Source: Nilaparvata lugens
Lineage: Eukaryota; Arthropoda; Insecta; Hemiptera; Delphacidae
Length of the DNA stretch: 64,000 nucleotides
NCBI RefSeq assembly: GCF_014356525.2
Contig: NC_052506.1
Coordinates: 35,307,564-35,371,563, forward strand
Reading direction: 5' to 3'
In this document: positions 32,301 to 45,229 of the stretch, one piece after another
Layout of the letters: every line of letters starts with the position of its first letter
How positions within the stretch are numbered: position 1 is the first letter of the stretch
Position numbers and translations under genes: made by a program
The notes under the pieces: generated by a model
The model's database searches: none
What the model was told of the DNA's origin: nothing
Seen by the model: the letters and a program-made list of their open reading frames with translations, nothing else

Positions 32301-32509
32301 CGTGCCTCCAACGTGTCATCTGTCCTTGGCGACATGCTTATTTACTATAACCTTTCAACAATTTATCATTAATCACACACTTGGACTGAATGAACTTACA
32401 TTGTATATTCTAAATTCAATCATCGTCATACGATTAAATACTATTTTGAACCATAGTGGTTAGAAAAAGATAGGTAAGTAGATAGAACCAAAGTACCGTA
32501 CCTAGAATA
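29364..32509. other. Non-coding stretch
   Basis: No gene recognised. Open frames at 30226-30516 and 32116-32463 have pyrimidine-biased composition and no known domain. A poly-pyrimidine segment lies near 32210-32260. Confidence 0.45.
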
Positions 32510-32533
32510 CATGTATTCTAGGTGCCTTGAGTA
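32510..32533. repeat. Perfect 24-bp palindrome
   Basis: acctagaataca is followed directly by its exact reverse complement with no spacer. It stands alone with no matching repeat ends around it. It could be a dimeric binding site or a cruciform-prone spot. Confidence 0.8.
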
Positions 32534-33109
32534 GAACGAAAGATAGAAGAACTTATTGCAATGTTTATATCACGAACTTTATCTTTCGTTCAAAATAAAG
32601 ATAAAATATATTATAAATATAATAAAGATATATTGTGGAATCTTTAATCATTTGTCAAAAAACATCAATTTCTTGTAGAGTTGGAGTAGACAACCAGGGC
32701 CGCCCGAAGGGTGGGCCGCCCCGGGCGCCGCGGTCGTATAATGATTACCGCCCCAACATTATCGGTTCAAGTACCTTTATTTCACCTTCACCTTAAAAGT
32801 CTTGAACCATTTTCTAATCAATCTATTTATAACTCATTACTTATATGTGTAGTGTAAATTGTGGCATAAACAATAGAAACTTGACGTTCACTGACTGAAC
32901 TTTGGTAAATACAGTCACTCTACGCATAGCATAGGCGTATATTTTTCCAGTCATTGAGTGCGCCTGTGCGCGCCCACTGCTCCTGAAACCCGCAAGTCTT
33001 CATTGTTCGCTGGTTACAAAATTTTTCCATTTAGGAATATCAACGGAAATTTAAAATTAAATAGGTTTTAGCCTGCATAATACAAGGTTAGAAAAGACTA
33101 TGAGATAAG

Positions 33110-34150
33110 ACAAGCTGGGCCGGATGGTTTAAATATGGAGCTGTTCAAGCATGGGGAACTCTTCTTCAAACTTCGCTTCCTCCATTTGATAAAATGTATG
33201 TTCTGGAGACAATTGAGCATCCTAGAAGTTTGCAAAGTTGCTACAGTCAAATCTCTTCTCAAGAAGAGAGATAATAATAGTCACCATATACATTGGTGCT
33301 TGCAATTTATAATGTAGTTCTAATTTTTTAATATATTATTCGGATACATGAGAAAAGTCCAGAACCAATTTCTTTATGCAAAATTTCCTTGTGCTAGATA
33401 CAGAGTGGCCGAAAAACCTCGTATTTCCAGTTCATTTTCCAGCTATTTCTGCCAAATCCAGTACGGTAATCGGACGGAAAAATTTGCTCTAACCTTTGTT
33501 TCAGATTATAAAATTCTGAATAAAATGAGATCATTCAGAACTCTCTATCTTTAATAAGTACTGAGCTATGATTTTTCAAAAATGAGTGAAATTTAAAGAA
33601 AAAATCAATTCTGATGAATTTTAGTTTTTGATCAACAATATCTTCCGATTGTTATCATTTAGTTAGATGTAAAATTCAAAGTCCCTCTGGGCGTATTTGT
33701 GTGCCTACAATCTAAGATCAGGTCGAGCGCTCTATCTCATATAGATTCTCAGTTACAACTGACAACAATGCTCCTTGTATCATGAAAAATACCTCATTTT
33801 CGGCTTCAACCATCCGTCCGATTACTTGATTTGGCAGAAATAGCTAAAAACTGGAAAATTAACTGAAAATACGAGGTTTTTGGGCCACTCTGTATCTATC
33901 ACAAGTAAATTTTGCATGAAGAAATTTGTTCTGGACTTCTCTCATGTATCCAAATAATATATTAAAAAATCAGAACTACAATATAAATTGCAAGCACACC
34001 TTCTTCTTTATGTCTATATTGACTGGACTAAGAAGCTCCTGTGAAAACTGTAGAGGAATCAGCTTGCTAAACACTGCTTACAAAATCTATAGCATGATTA
34101 TCAAGGAGAGAGGATGCAGCCCTTAATGGAATTTCTCCTCTTGGAAGAGC
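33110..34150 (+). pseudogene. Non-LTR RT fragment captured in the hAT, split by an insertion
   Basis: 33118-33277 reads (A)GPDGLNMELFKHG in mixed frames, then LHLIKCMFWRQLSILEVCKV and LLKKRDN. 34025-34130 continues GLRSSCENCRGISLLNTAYK and IYSMIIKERG. This is the contiguous RT block AGPDGI..E.....L..L....W....IP..WK.A.I.....KKGDrs.CeNYRGISLLn..yKi of RTE/CR1/L1-like LINEs. About 750 bp of foldback DNA interrupts it between RD and GLRSSCEN. It is decayed by substitutions and frame breaks. Confidence 0.82.
33294..34001. mobile_element. Foldback inside the captured RT fragment
   Basis: The left arm starts ggtgcttgcaatttataatg (33294). The right arm ends attgcaagcacacc (34001). The arms match as reverse complements over about 190 bp, including gagtggccgaaaaacctcgt versus acgaggtttttgggccactc. 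The central ~330 bp (33480-33810) are not self-complementary. The outer limits coincide with the break in the RT fragment, so this is a separate later insertion. Confidence 0.8.
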
Positions 34151-34263
34151 AATGTGGCTCTACTTTTAAATACTAACTTACCGCCCTATACTTGGGGGGG
34201 GGGGGCGCATATCGAAAGCTCGCCCCGGGCGCCTATTAACCTGGGGGCGGCACTGTAGACAAC

Positions 34264-37200
34264 AATGTACTTTAAATAATGGATTTCAAATGCACTCTTT
34301 AAGAAATTTTGACTGTGCCGGGTTTATATACTCGGCTTATAGGCTAATCGTATCTATATAAATATACTGATAATTTACTCAATTTATTCTTTTGTACCAC
34401 TAAATAAAACTACCATCATTCAGGCTTTGCTGCTGTGTCGATGAAGATGAATTAAATTTTCAAACATTTTTCTATGCCAGGCTAAATACTGTATTGGATA
34501 TACATACTATTGGATCTCTGCTTCTAGCCAACAAATTCAGTATGTCTAGTTGTTCCGTTGAGTATATAGTTTTAAAAATTCTTTATCGATATTACAAGGA
34601 TACACAGTCGTTTTCGCTCGAGCCGACAGAGAATGTCAGTTACCTAAATAATATCCTGATTATGAAACCAGGTCTTGCCTCTTGCAGACCACGCTGCCTG
34701 CAACTCCTTTCACTTTTCCTGCACTGCTCACTCCCCCACTCATTGTATTATCTCTCCTTGTCGCTCACTCACTCAATTACTGTCTCCCTCCTTCACTCAC
34801 TCCTTCCAACCTCTTTCATGTACCGCTCCACTATTTTATTTTTCTATCTCGCTCAATCAGTTTAATCATGCTCTGTCCCTCCTTGCCAATCCCAGCTAGC
34901 TGGCTCATTCGATGTCTTGTTTGCCCACATTTTTCTTTCTCACTTGGAACTGAACTTCAATATTGCTATTTCTTCTTTATTATTTGAGAATTGATTTTCA
35001 ATATAGCTGTCCGCTTCCATATGACATTCTGTCTTCTATTTCTTTTTACAGTGTAATCCAACATTGAAGCTACTGAAAGTTTTGCCTGACTCATATTCTA
35101 AACAGGATACATTTTATTTTCAAGGATTTCATGATTTCAAGATGCAACTTCTCCCTTTGATTTCAATGTTCTAAGTGAATTTCATCAATTGCTGCAATTG
35201 AACACTTGTAAAGTTAGTTATGTGCTAATTTAGTTTAGACTTTTCTTCTAGATTGCCATTTAATTTCTACCTTATAAGGTTATTCATTATTTCAACCTAT
35301 TGAATCAATTGTGAGACCGGTTTGAAATTTTTAATAAACTTGATGTTACGGTGCATGATTATCGGAACTCAGTTATCATTTTTTAGTATTTTGACTGATA
35401 ATGCATTGGTTCATCAATAAGTATCAGTTTCTCCATGATAATTTAATAGGGTTCTTTGGACCCTACATCGCAAAACTGATGTGTAAATAAGGTACTATTC
35501 TGATTATCTGACAAATGATTTTCAACATTCAGCAATCTTATTTCTCTTGAGTGATTCATTCCTCATTTTAATAGAAATAACTGTGAATTACTTCAACTCT
35601 ATAGAGTAGTGATGGACAAAGGCAAGTATGTATGTCGAGGACCGTTGTTACTTTGGAAGGACTTTCCTATATATTGGGAAAAACAAACCTCTGAAGGGAT
35701 TAATGAATTGATTAATTAATGATATCAATGAGGTTTGAGATGAACCAATATTTAAATGCATAATCTAGATTGGAATAAGATCTTATCAGATTAAACTATG
35801 ATGACATTGCATTCTTTTATTGAGCCAATAGCTTGAGTCACTCGCATTGCAACCCTGACATATAACATTCTAAAGAAAGTCATCGGTTTTACAGCACTCG
35901 CGTGAATCACTGGTGAATTGATCAGCGTTGAGTTCCATTCAACAATTAAGCAATCTCACCAGCTCAGGATAGAAAAATATAGTACAAAGTATCATTTGTT
36001 TGGTTTTTGTGCCGTGTGCCGTTTCTTATTGCTTTGTACGAGTATATGCGTCATGCGGAGTGCAGCCTCTCTCCTGGCTCAGTACTGTTCTACTGTACAG
36101 TTAATCTTTATTTCAAGGTCTTCTTCAGACTCCTTTACACCCTGCTCTGCTCTTACCCAAGTGATTGTAACGGACTGAAAGCTCTCAAGTAATAGCTATT
36201 TACTGTTTAATGAATACGGATATGACTATGCAAAATATTTCAATTTTATAGTTATGAGTTTTATCAGGATTAGGTTTTAGGATTAGTTTTATCAGGTGAT
36301 TGAATGCAACGCAAAAATGCATAGTTTCCTTATTAGCTTATCACTGATACGGAATTGAAATTATTATTCAGCGAATGTGTTCATTCATAGAATAAAATAA
36401 AGCATAAGGTTTGGCTATGACTTATGCCATCTCTTCTCTATGGGTCTTCTATACATTCTCTGCTAGCCAAGCTAGTTGCTCTTACCTATTTTGAGTCTGA
36501 TAAGTTAGCCTATACTTAGAAATATTATTGTGCATACTGATCCTGCATACTCAGCTATTTATTCAACAATACATTGGTTTTATTTATTTTTCATTTGAAA
36601 ACTCTTGAACTCTTACAATCAACAAATCATAATTATTATTGAATTTATCATTAAATTCATTAGTTTATTCACTTCTATTTTTATACAATTATTTCTGTAT
36701 GAAATTTTCAAATGAATAATTATTATCAGAATCAAAGTGAAATACGAATAATATGGTTTTAAAGAGTTAATTACAATATTATAATTTTTGCTGAGGATGA
36801 TCCCCACATAAGCTTGAAGCTTGTGTGTGATGAGTGAGTAGGATAGTGAACCCACAGTTTTATATGGGTTCTGAACCACTGGTTACTCATAAATAATGTT
36901 TGTTTAGGGGGCTCGGTTCCTCAAGTGGTCAGTCGGGATCGGGAGTAGAACGCGCGTCATGCGATATCTATTAATCTGAATAAGATACAAGCAAGACCAC
37001 ATTTTATTTTTCAATGTAATCTTGAAAAAAATATTAATCTGATAAGGAAGTTAACAACTTAAGTCAGATGAATGAAGTGGTCAGTAATTATGTGGAAATA
37101 GTTCTATACACACTCATTACTTGGAGAGCTGGATGTTCCACTAACCTCCTAACGTACGAACTCACTCTCACCACCTGTACTCGTATCCGATCTCAAATAA

Positions 37201-40200
37201 CTCTCGTCCCGACCGCAGGACCTGTTTCATCGCAGAGGACAGGTTTCCTTTTCATCTGGGTGTGGAGTGGTTTGCTAGAGATGCAACCCCTCCCCCCCAT
37301 TCTGTTGATGTGATCTGTATTGTAATAAATTTTTTATTAGATTGAATTTAAATGGGATAAAAACTCTTATTCTGCTCTTGTTTTGATTGCAAGTAGCTAC
37401 AATTTCTCTCTCGATTTAAAAGAGTGCTTTCTAAATGCGGCTTTCTATCTTATAGAATGAAATTTAATTCACAATGACCATCTTTAATGAACCCATTAAA
37501 TTATTATCGTAAACTGGAGTTCAAAACATTGCTTCTCATTTGTGATCCCATGGTAAATAGATTGATGTATTTTGATAAAAATGTGTACTCTTTCATGAGA
37601 ATTGCGTCAGTTCGTATCATAGTTTCCTATTTGAAAGTGGATGAGAAAAAGTAAAATAGTAAATCGATATTAATTGAAGTAAAATTTCCAATATCGGCAA
37701 CATGCATTTATGTAAATTAATTAATTTATCATAAAAAAGGAAACAAACATAGTCTTCTACAATACTGTTTCAGTATTGACTGTTGTGAATAATGAAGACC
37801 TTATCACAAAATTGATAAATATCACAAATATCAGATTATTCAGACCGATATCAGAAGAAATTCGAGCTTACAACACACTCATTTGCTTTAGAAACTTCTC
37901 TCAACTCTGGCAAACAACTCAGTACTTTTGAAATTTCCTTTTAGCAGTTGAATCACTACTATAGTGATCTACCTCATCTCGGTGTGACTATTGGATTCAT
38001 TCATATCAAGGTTTTGTTTCAACATACCACATTTCCTTTTGGAAAATTTTAATCTTGATCTACTGTTCTACAATCTGTAATCGAGTAAAACTCGAAATCA
38101 CTTTTTGTTTCAATTTTCTCAGTATTAATAAAAAAGATAGTCCTCTCATCTCCAAACGTCTTGTACTACTGTGAATGAAGAGCGAGTCTGCTATTGCAAG
38201 ACAAAGGGTTGGAAAGAGTTTTAACGAAAACGTCTGAAATAGTGAATGTAGAGTGAGTGATGTGGTAGATTGAATGTGACAGAGACAGCAATAAGCGAAT
38301 GCACCACTCGATTTGCAAATCACGTTCAGCTCTGAGGCGTAAATAATGTGAGAACGAAATTTCACCAGCGAAAACTATTATTATAATAAGCTCTATAATG
38401 ATCGACCGTTATTCGGTTCATGTCTCCCTCTTTTATTTATGCGATCAAATCACTGCATTGCAATATAAGTCTCAATGCACCGTTAAATCTGGCAATTATA
38501 TTAGACTAGAAATTGAGCCATAAAAAATTACAGTCTACTTTCTTGAGATAGACTTTTAATTGTAGGATTGGAGTAGTCGCACTTATCATTGGTTAACTTG
38601 GGACAATGATTTATTCAATTTGGAGAATAATATTGCTGAATCTGTTCCATCCGTATTGATTCTTTAAGTAATTAATTTTTTCAACATTTCTCAGCAATGA
38701 TTTCCAGATTCTGTTGTTGGCTACTGAGGTGATCTTCTAATTTTTTGTAGCTTTATTATAACTGAGCTATATTATACGAATTCTCTTAAATTTAGTTCTT
38801 TACAGAAACTAAGTAGCCTACCTATATTCAATTGCTTTCTTACAGACAAAATAAAGAAAACGATTTCTTCTTCTCCTAGAAACGGATCCGTCATTACCAA
38901 ATGTTATTTTTCCAGGTAAAAGAATACTGGAGTCACAAAGAAGCCAGGTACTTTCTTGTAATCTGTCTTGTTAAGTATTTTTTTAAATGGATTGGAAAAA
39001 TATAATAGTAGATATAACTATTATAACATAGATATACGGTAACACCCTTTTCTTAACTCAGGTCCTTTCCAATTTGTATCTCTTCTATAAGAAGTAGTAT
39101 CTGAATAACTGGCTATAGACTATAGACAATGAATCAATGCATTGGCTGAATTATAAATCTCAACTGATATTTGATAAGTGGGAGGAGCATTATTTGAAGT
39201 TTCTGTTGTCCGCCGGGGTTCAACGCATCTTAAATCAACTCAAGAATTGTTTCTGCTGTGGTGCCAAGGCTATAAGCGCTTCAAATTTATTGCCTACCAG
39301 TTAATTTATGTGCCTTGTTCGGTATATTCACAGTTGTTGATGTTGACTGCTTTAATTTACTGCAAGGTCTGTAAAGTTACAATGAATGAGGATGATATTT
39401 TACAATAACAATGAACAGTGAGGGCTATACAATGACAGTTTATTTTGAAACATTCTCTTCAGTTTTCAAAGTAATTTTCAAACCGAAACTTATTCTGGAA
39501 AGTCATTTCGAATCATTCCATCAACTAGAGATTGCTCAGGTAAAGTATAATCAAGTGAGAAAGAGAAATATTGCAAGTTCTACCCTCTGAGAATCAATAA
39601 CCCACCAGTCTTAATTGTCTATTTTTCATTTTTTTGAACAGTATTTGTTAATAAATTACTGTCACATAATATTTTCCATTTTTATACAAACAACCATGAT
39701 GTTAGAAACAATTATTGTTTACTCATAGGACTCACGCTTTCAAGTTTCATGAATTCATTGTCAACAGTTCATGAATGAGTTCATGCAACTTTAAAACGTT
39801 ATGTCACCTTCATCTCTTTGACATACGCGAACATGTGCCAGCGAGTGAACAAATTGTTTCCTATATCCATTATAACTGACTGCATGTCGATATGAAAGCA
39901 AAAATGCCATGTATGTATAAATATATAGCCGCTAGGAAAGGATCCAGGAGGCAACATTCTTTAATTATTACATTTCATTAAATGTTTAATATTGCAACTA
40001 TGGTACGAGCTACGAGGGTTCGTGCCATATGGTACAATTTGGGTAAGAGGATGAAACATAAACTCAAAAGCCTTCAACTTATTGAATACGTGAAAGAATA
40101 ATTATTCAGTTGTCAATCCAAGAATAATTTTAGAATAAGATGCATTTATTGCCAATTTTTTGGTACCTGTACATATGAGAAAGACATACAAGATTCAAAA

Positions 40201-43200
40201 TTGTACACATTATGTGCAAAGAAAGAATTCCTTGATTATTATAAAGTGTTAAGACATTATATTCTTCTACTTTGAACTGCACGAAAATTTGTTTTAATTA
40301 TTCTGTCGAACATTACCTCTCAATAATTGAGTGAGGTATTTAAATTAACTATTACTATATCATTGAAAGAGTCTTGTGTGATTACATATTGTCATTTCTA
40401 AATTTTAAATAACAAACCACAATAATGGAGATCCTCCTTGTCCAAAAACGGAATTATTCAATTTCTGGGTTGAAAACCTCGTAGCTCACCATATTTTAAA
40501 CTCACGCTCATGGTGGGCTGGTAGAGTGATATTCTCTTATTTCTTGTTTGGAGTCCTAGCACGCATATAGTAAGGCAGCAGCGCGTGGAAATAGCTTTTC
40601 TTCTGGGTCTGGCGAAGGGGAAATTCTCGGTTCTTGCGCAAACCCACAGCATAAACCGAACAAAGGCTGTGGTCAGGCTAACGCTGTCTCTATAAGAATA
40701 CCATTATAGCTTTCGCAAGCTCCAAATATCGGCCTGCATGATTGGTCTCTATCTTATTCTACACCTACTGCTTGCAACTGGAATCAAAAATGTTTTGGTA
40801 TTACTGTGGGATATTTGAATAAATCTTGAAACATTGCAGTTATTCTAGTAGAAGGCAATGATTTGGTTGTAGGCTATACTGTTCAATGAAAGCAAAACTT
40901 TATCCTGTGTCTCTGTAGATATCATTTACTGTCGATAACAGCTTGTTGTAACTTTAAATTGTTCTGGTTTCTGTCCAGTTAATTTTTGATAATGGTACAA
41001 TTTCCGATTTCGTATTTTCGTTTGAAAATTTCCAAAAAATGAAAAAAATGTCAGTAATGCTCCAATATTGGTGTATCCTCTTGGAAATGTTAATAATCCG
41101 AATATTGTTTTCAACATTGCTATCTACAGTTATGCATTTTTCAAAGTAATAGACAGCTCAAGCTAATTGGTTTAGGTATCAGCATTTACAAGAAATTCAA
41201 AACAAATATGTTTTGGAGCATCGTCCGCAATTTTGACAGAAGGTGGTAGGCCAATGATTTACATTGTATATTGCTAAGTCTTTATTGGATACTATGATGA
41301 GATATGTTTTTTACTTTTAAGAAAATAGTTGTCTAGTGGTTTGTTGCGAAACTCTGATTCAAATATCTCATAGCAGGATACATAATTATTCCATGATAAA
41401 ACAAAGTCAGGTACCAATTTTTCCTATTATTTGACTATATGAATTAATTCAATTATAATTGATAAACTGAGTTGATATATGGAAAGTGGATTGAATTTCA
41501 CTTAGCACATGAAAAATTGCAGAGTAAAATGATGAATCTTTGGTAGGGGTACAATAAAAACTTACATTTTTATATTGATACTTTGAGACTCACATGAGCA
41601 GTTTGAAATTCAAGTTCATTTCACAAGGTCAAGTAGGTTGCTAAAGGAAGTTGGTAGTTGTAATTAGATGTTATAGTCGAATAACAATCAATCATTGATA
41701 ACTACTGCTGAAATCTACTAGCTAATTTGAGACTTTCCTGTCAGTCCTTATTTCTCAGATTATACCAATGATGGTCGTCAATAATCCATCAATTTTCAAC
41801 GTTCTTAGATGGAATATCGTCTTATTCCCAATCCAATTAGCATTCTGTAGTTCTTTGATAACTAAAATCCATTAATGTTGTAGATTACTTTATTTTTGTC
41901 TTCTAAATCTTGTTTCCTTTGATTTAATTTGACTCGCTTAAATTCTTTAAGGAACTCAAACCAATCAAAATTAGGGGGTTTCACGAACAGGTCAAACTAT
42001 ACTATTTTATGGAACTAAGATGATTCTTAAATTCTGTTCAGGAACTGATAATGTTTATGTTTATTCAAAATGATCATATTTTGTATTCAGACCCTGTGTT
42101 CTGTACTAAAAGTATTATAATTTATAGGTGATTAACATCTTAATTATTGAACAGCAGGAATGAGCGAAATGCTACTGTTAACCCATGTCTGGACCACTCT
42201 ATGAATGAATTAGCAAAAAAGTTAGATTTGTACCAAATATTGTACAAAAATAAATAGCTTGGGTAACGTCATGCAACATTTACATCAGAGATGAACCACA
42301 TCATTTGTCTTTGAAAATCTTATAAATCCAACAGATTAGTCCAAGTTTCATGCCTGAGAACATTTTTTTAAATGTTTAAAGAATTTTAGAAACCAATATC
42401 ATAATTGCCAGGAATTATTGGCATACTCCAGGACGTATGACATACTCCCTTTCAATTATGCGAAAACTTCATTGGATAAGACAAAACTGTATTGTCCATT
42501 ATCACTTTCTATTTCAAGAATACGATGACTGTTTAAATCTGTTTAATTCACTGAGCATTAATCAGAATTAATCCTTACCAGACTGAGCGGTCGTAGATTT
42601 CCTAATGGTCTAATTTCAAATAGGTTCAGGAAGACTAGAGGCTTTCATCCTCAATTAGAGAGATATTTTTGATTCATTATCGGTAATTATCCGTGATAAG
42701 AGTATAGTTGTCAGGCACGAGTAGAGCCCCGGCCCGTGACTTACCACCACGGATGATGCTTTATGTAATTGAGATGCATTCGTCCAACTAGACGCGGCGA
42801 GATGTTTATCTGAATGGGGAAGCGATTCGATTAATTAGGCTACTGGAAGCGCGCAACGCATTCCATGAATGGTGCGGTGCACTAGATCGTAGTTGTTTTT
42901 AAATCACTGCTCTATTTCCATCTCGAGAGGGAAGCGTTGATTTAGCAATACGCTAATGCTAAGAAATCGCTAATTGAATCTAGAAAAAAGAACGACGTTA
43001 CATCTACAGTCTCAGAAACCGTTTTCTGTGCAGTGTTTGTTGAATTATGTAATTTTTGTGATTTTGAGAACTGAGTTGAATATATAATACTATAATGGGG
43101 TGGAACGGAAGATGTACAGAATCGTTGTGTGTTTGAAATATTATAAAATAATCATTTGATTTTGTATTTTCTTTAATGTATCGCAGTCTTATAAATATCG

Positions 43201-43330
43201 GGCTACTAACAGACAATTCTATTGAGGATTTGAATTTGACTGACACTTCTAGTTTTATGTTCCATTTTCATTCTTGTTCAGCAGTCTTCTATTTAGTTGT
43301 GTCGTTTAGAATATTATAATGTTTCATTTA
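34264..43330. other. Long non-coding stretch
   Basis: I see no convincing exon in 9 kb. Minor items: a pyrimidine-rich ctcactc/ctccct tract at 34670-34900 (its open frames are low-complexity artefacts); a hairpin at about 36806-36830 (cacataagcttgaagcttgtgtg); a repeat-like segment at 37140-37340 ending gtaataaattttttatt that could be a LINE 3' end; and a GC-rich conserved-looking patch at 42720-42950 with a ttaatta homeodomain-type core. It is probably intronic. Confidence 0.45.
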
Positions 43331-43506
43331 CATAGCCATTCCCTTATGACTCATACTTTGAACAGAAGAACTTTTCTAGATGTTGCAGAGTCACTCAACC
43401 ATTTCCTTTTTCATCTACCATAGCTATTCCCTTGAGATTCATACTTTGAACAGAAGAACTTTTCTAAATGTTGCAGAGTCACTCAATCATTTCCTTTTAT
43501 ATCTAA
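43331..43506. repeat. Tandem duplication of 88 bp
   Basis: Two adjacent copies start catagccattccctt (43331) and catagctattccctt (43419). They share actttgaacagaagaacttt and atgttgcagagtcactcaa. They differ at a few positions, so the duplication is fairly recent. Confidence 0.85.
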
Positions 43507-43939
43507 CTGACACCATACTATGTAGCCCTTCGTACCTCAACCATTGAACGTTCTTCCAAGGTTGACACTCGTCCAAGAAGAAACTATTATCCAGTATGAC
43601 TCCTACAAATTAACAGTTTCCTAGTAAATCTCGTAATTTCATGCTTATTTTCCCTAAATAATAACTCGCGCTTGACAAGAACAGGCGCTTTCAAATCAAT
43701 AAATACATTACCTACCGCGTATTATTCACACTCTAGAAGTGACGATAGTCCAAGGAACGTCTTGAGTTTGGAAAGTGAAGCAATCAGTGTCGACAATATT
43801 GATTCCTTTCACTAGTAGCTGAATGGATGCGAGCTCTGTGGCTGTGTGAAACGAAAGAAGGCACTTCCTCGTGAAGTGAATGAAAGTGTGCCAGTAGTTT
43901 CTAGGAGGCCATCCATCGTCTGAGGTGCACTGCACTGAT

Positions 43940-44080
43940 TACGGTGCTGCGTTGCTTTCCCTCGCATTGTGAACGCTGTTCACTCGCACTCAGAATCGTT
44001 GGTGACCGAGAAAAAAATAGCGTCCGATTTCATTGTGTGATCTCGTGTTTCGCTCAGTGTGTTGCATTATGTTCAGCAGT
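43940..44080 (+). promoter_or_regulatory. Possible alternative promoter region
   Basis: This is a patch of balanced base composition (gctgcgttgctttccctcgc; cgttggtgaccgagaaa) with an arthropod initiator-like TCAGT at 44055-44059. There is no TATA box at the right distance and no proof of transcription. Low certainty. Confidence 0.2.
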
Positions 44081-45229
44081 TTCTCAGAGCATATCTTCTT
44101 CCTCTTAAAAGAAAAACAAACACCGGCGTACATATGTAACAGCTTCAATAAAAATATAGTCAACAAGTATTAAGTATGTAACAATTTTATTCAATATGTG
44201 AGATGCCTGAATACTACACCTTCTTCACATCTTCCACATCATCTACATTACCTTAGTATGTAACCAAGCGTAGACACGGTAAAACGTATGAAAGAGATAT
44301 TTGAATTGCCCTAATATTATCTGAATACTGCAATTCATTCACCCAAAAGCTTAGCATGGCTTACATATTATCCGGTAAAATGAGAGAAAACAATTCAAAG
44401 GCATTGTATTGTACGCAATGCACGTACAAGTTTGTTATTGAATCTTTATGTACGAGAGTATGTTTACATTGTGGTCTTTTGAAAAATCTGGATGGATTGC
44501 CAATGTGATCAACTCTTGGAATGATAATGCTGAATAAACCTTGATCAGCAATGTTAGGTGTTGTAGTTGCATATCTGAACTGTATAAGCAAAGAAAACTA
44601 CTATTCAAATAGAAATTAAGTCATTATTTGAAATTGGTTGAGCCATGATACCATGAAAGACGTTTATGAAAAATATTAAGAGCTGTGTATAACGTAAATT
44701 TTAGAGGTGGCTGGGGTATGACCGATACAGTATTTAAACAATGGTATGCAGTAATATTCACTCAACTAATATAATATTGTAATAATTTGGAATTTTGTAA
44801 GTAAGTTCATATGCTCTTATGAGAGAAATTCCTGCGATTTGCAATTTCTAATTACTCCTCAATCAAGTCACTCGATCAATGTGTCTTTAATACGGTTCCA
44901 ATTCTAATGACAGTACATCGTATTAGGAAGGAAATTTTATGGCAAGAAGGAAATTATTTTTAATTGGACATGGCAAAACTTCCAAACAAAAAAAAATATC
45001 TGTAACATTTTCATTAAATGATAATTAAAAAAATGAATAAACCTCAACATATCTCATGGAAACAGAGGAGTAACTTAATATCTAATGATACTTGGTAGGT
45101 GAAACAACAGTACTGTATCGAAGTCTCTTTAGGTACCACTATTAACAGATATAACTAGCAAAACAAACTTGACATCAAACTCATATCTAGATTTCTGCAC
45201 AACTCTGACTGTTCAGCGACTCATCCTTG

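Larger units (their letters stand above)
32695..34255. mobile_element. 1561-bp hAT-type element with 8-bp TSD
   Basis: The 8-mer tagacaac flanks both sides (32687-32694 and 34256-34263). The ends are cagggccgcccgaagg (left) and, on the other strand, cagtgccgcccccagg (right), with GC-rich subterminal cgccccgggcgcc copies on each side. CA..G ends with an 8-bp duplication define hAT superfamily insertions. There is no hAT transposase inside. Instead the interior holds a reverse-transcriptase fragment and a foldback, so the element is non-autonomous and has acquired other DNA. Confidence 0.88.

Noticed and set aside
34494..34987. Three overlapping frames of 74-123 codons
   Set aside because: Pyrimidine-rich simple sequence (ctcactc/ctccct); the frames are composition artefacts.
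36896..36970. GC-rich gggggctcggttcctcaagt segment considered as a tRNA
   Set aside because: No cloverleaf or A/B box pattern could be drawn.
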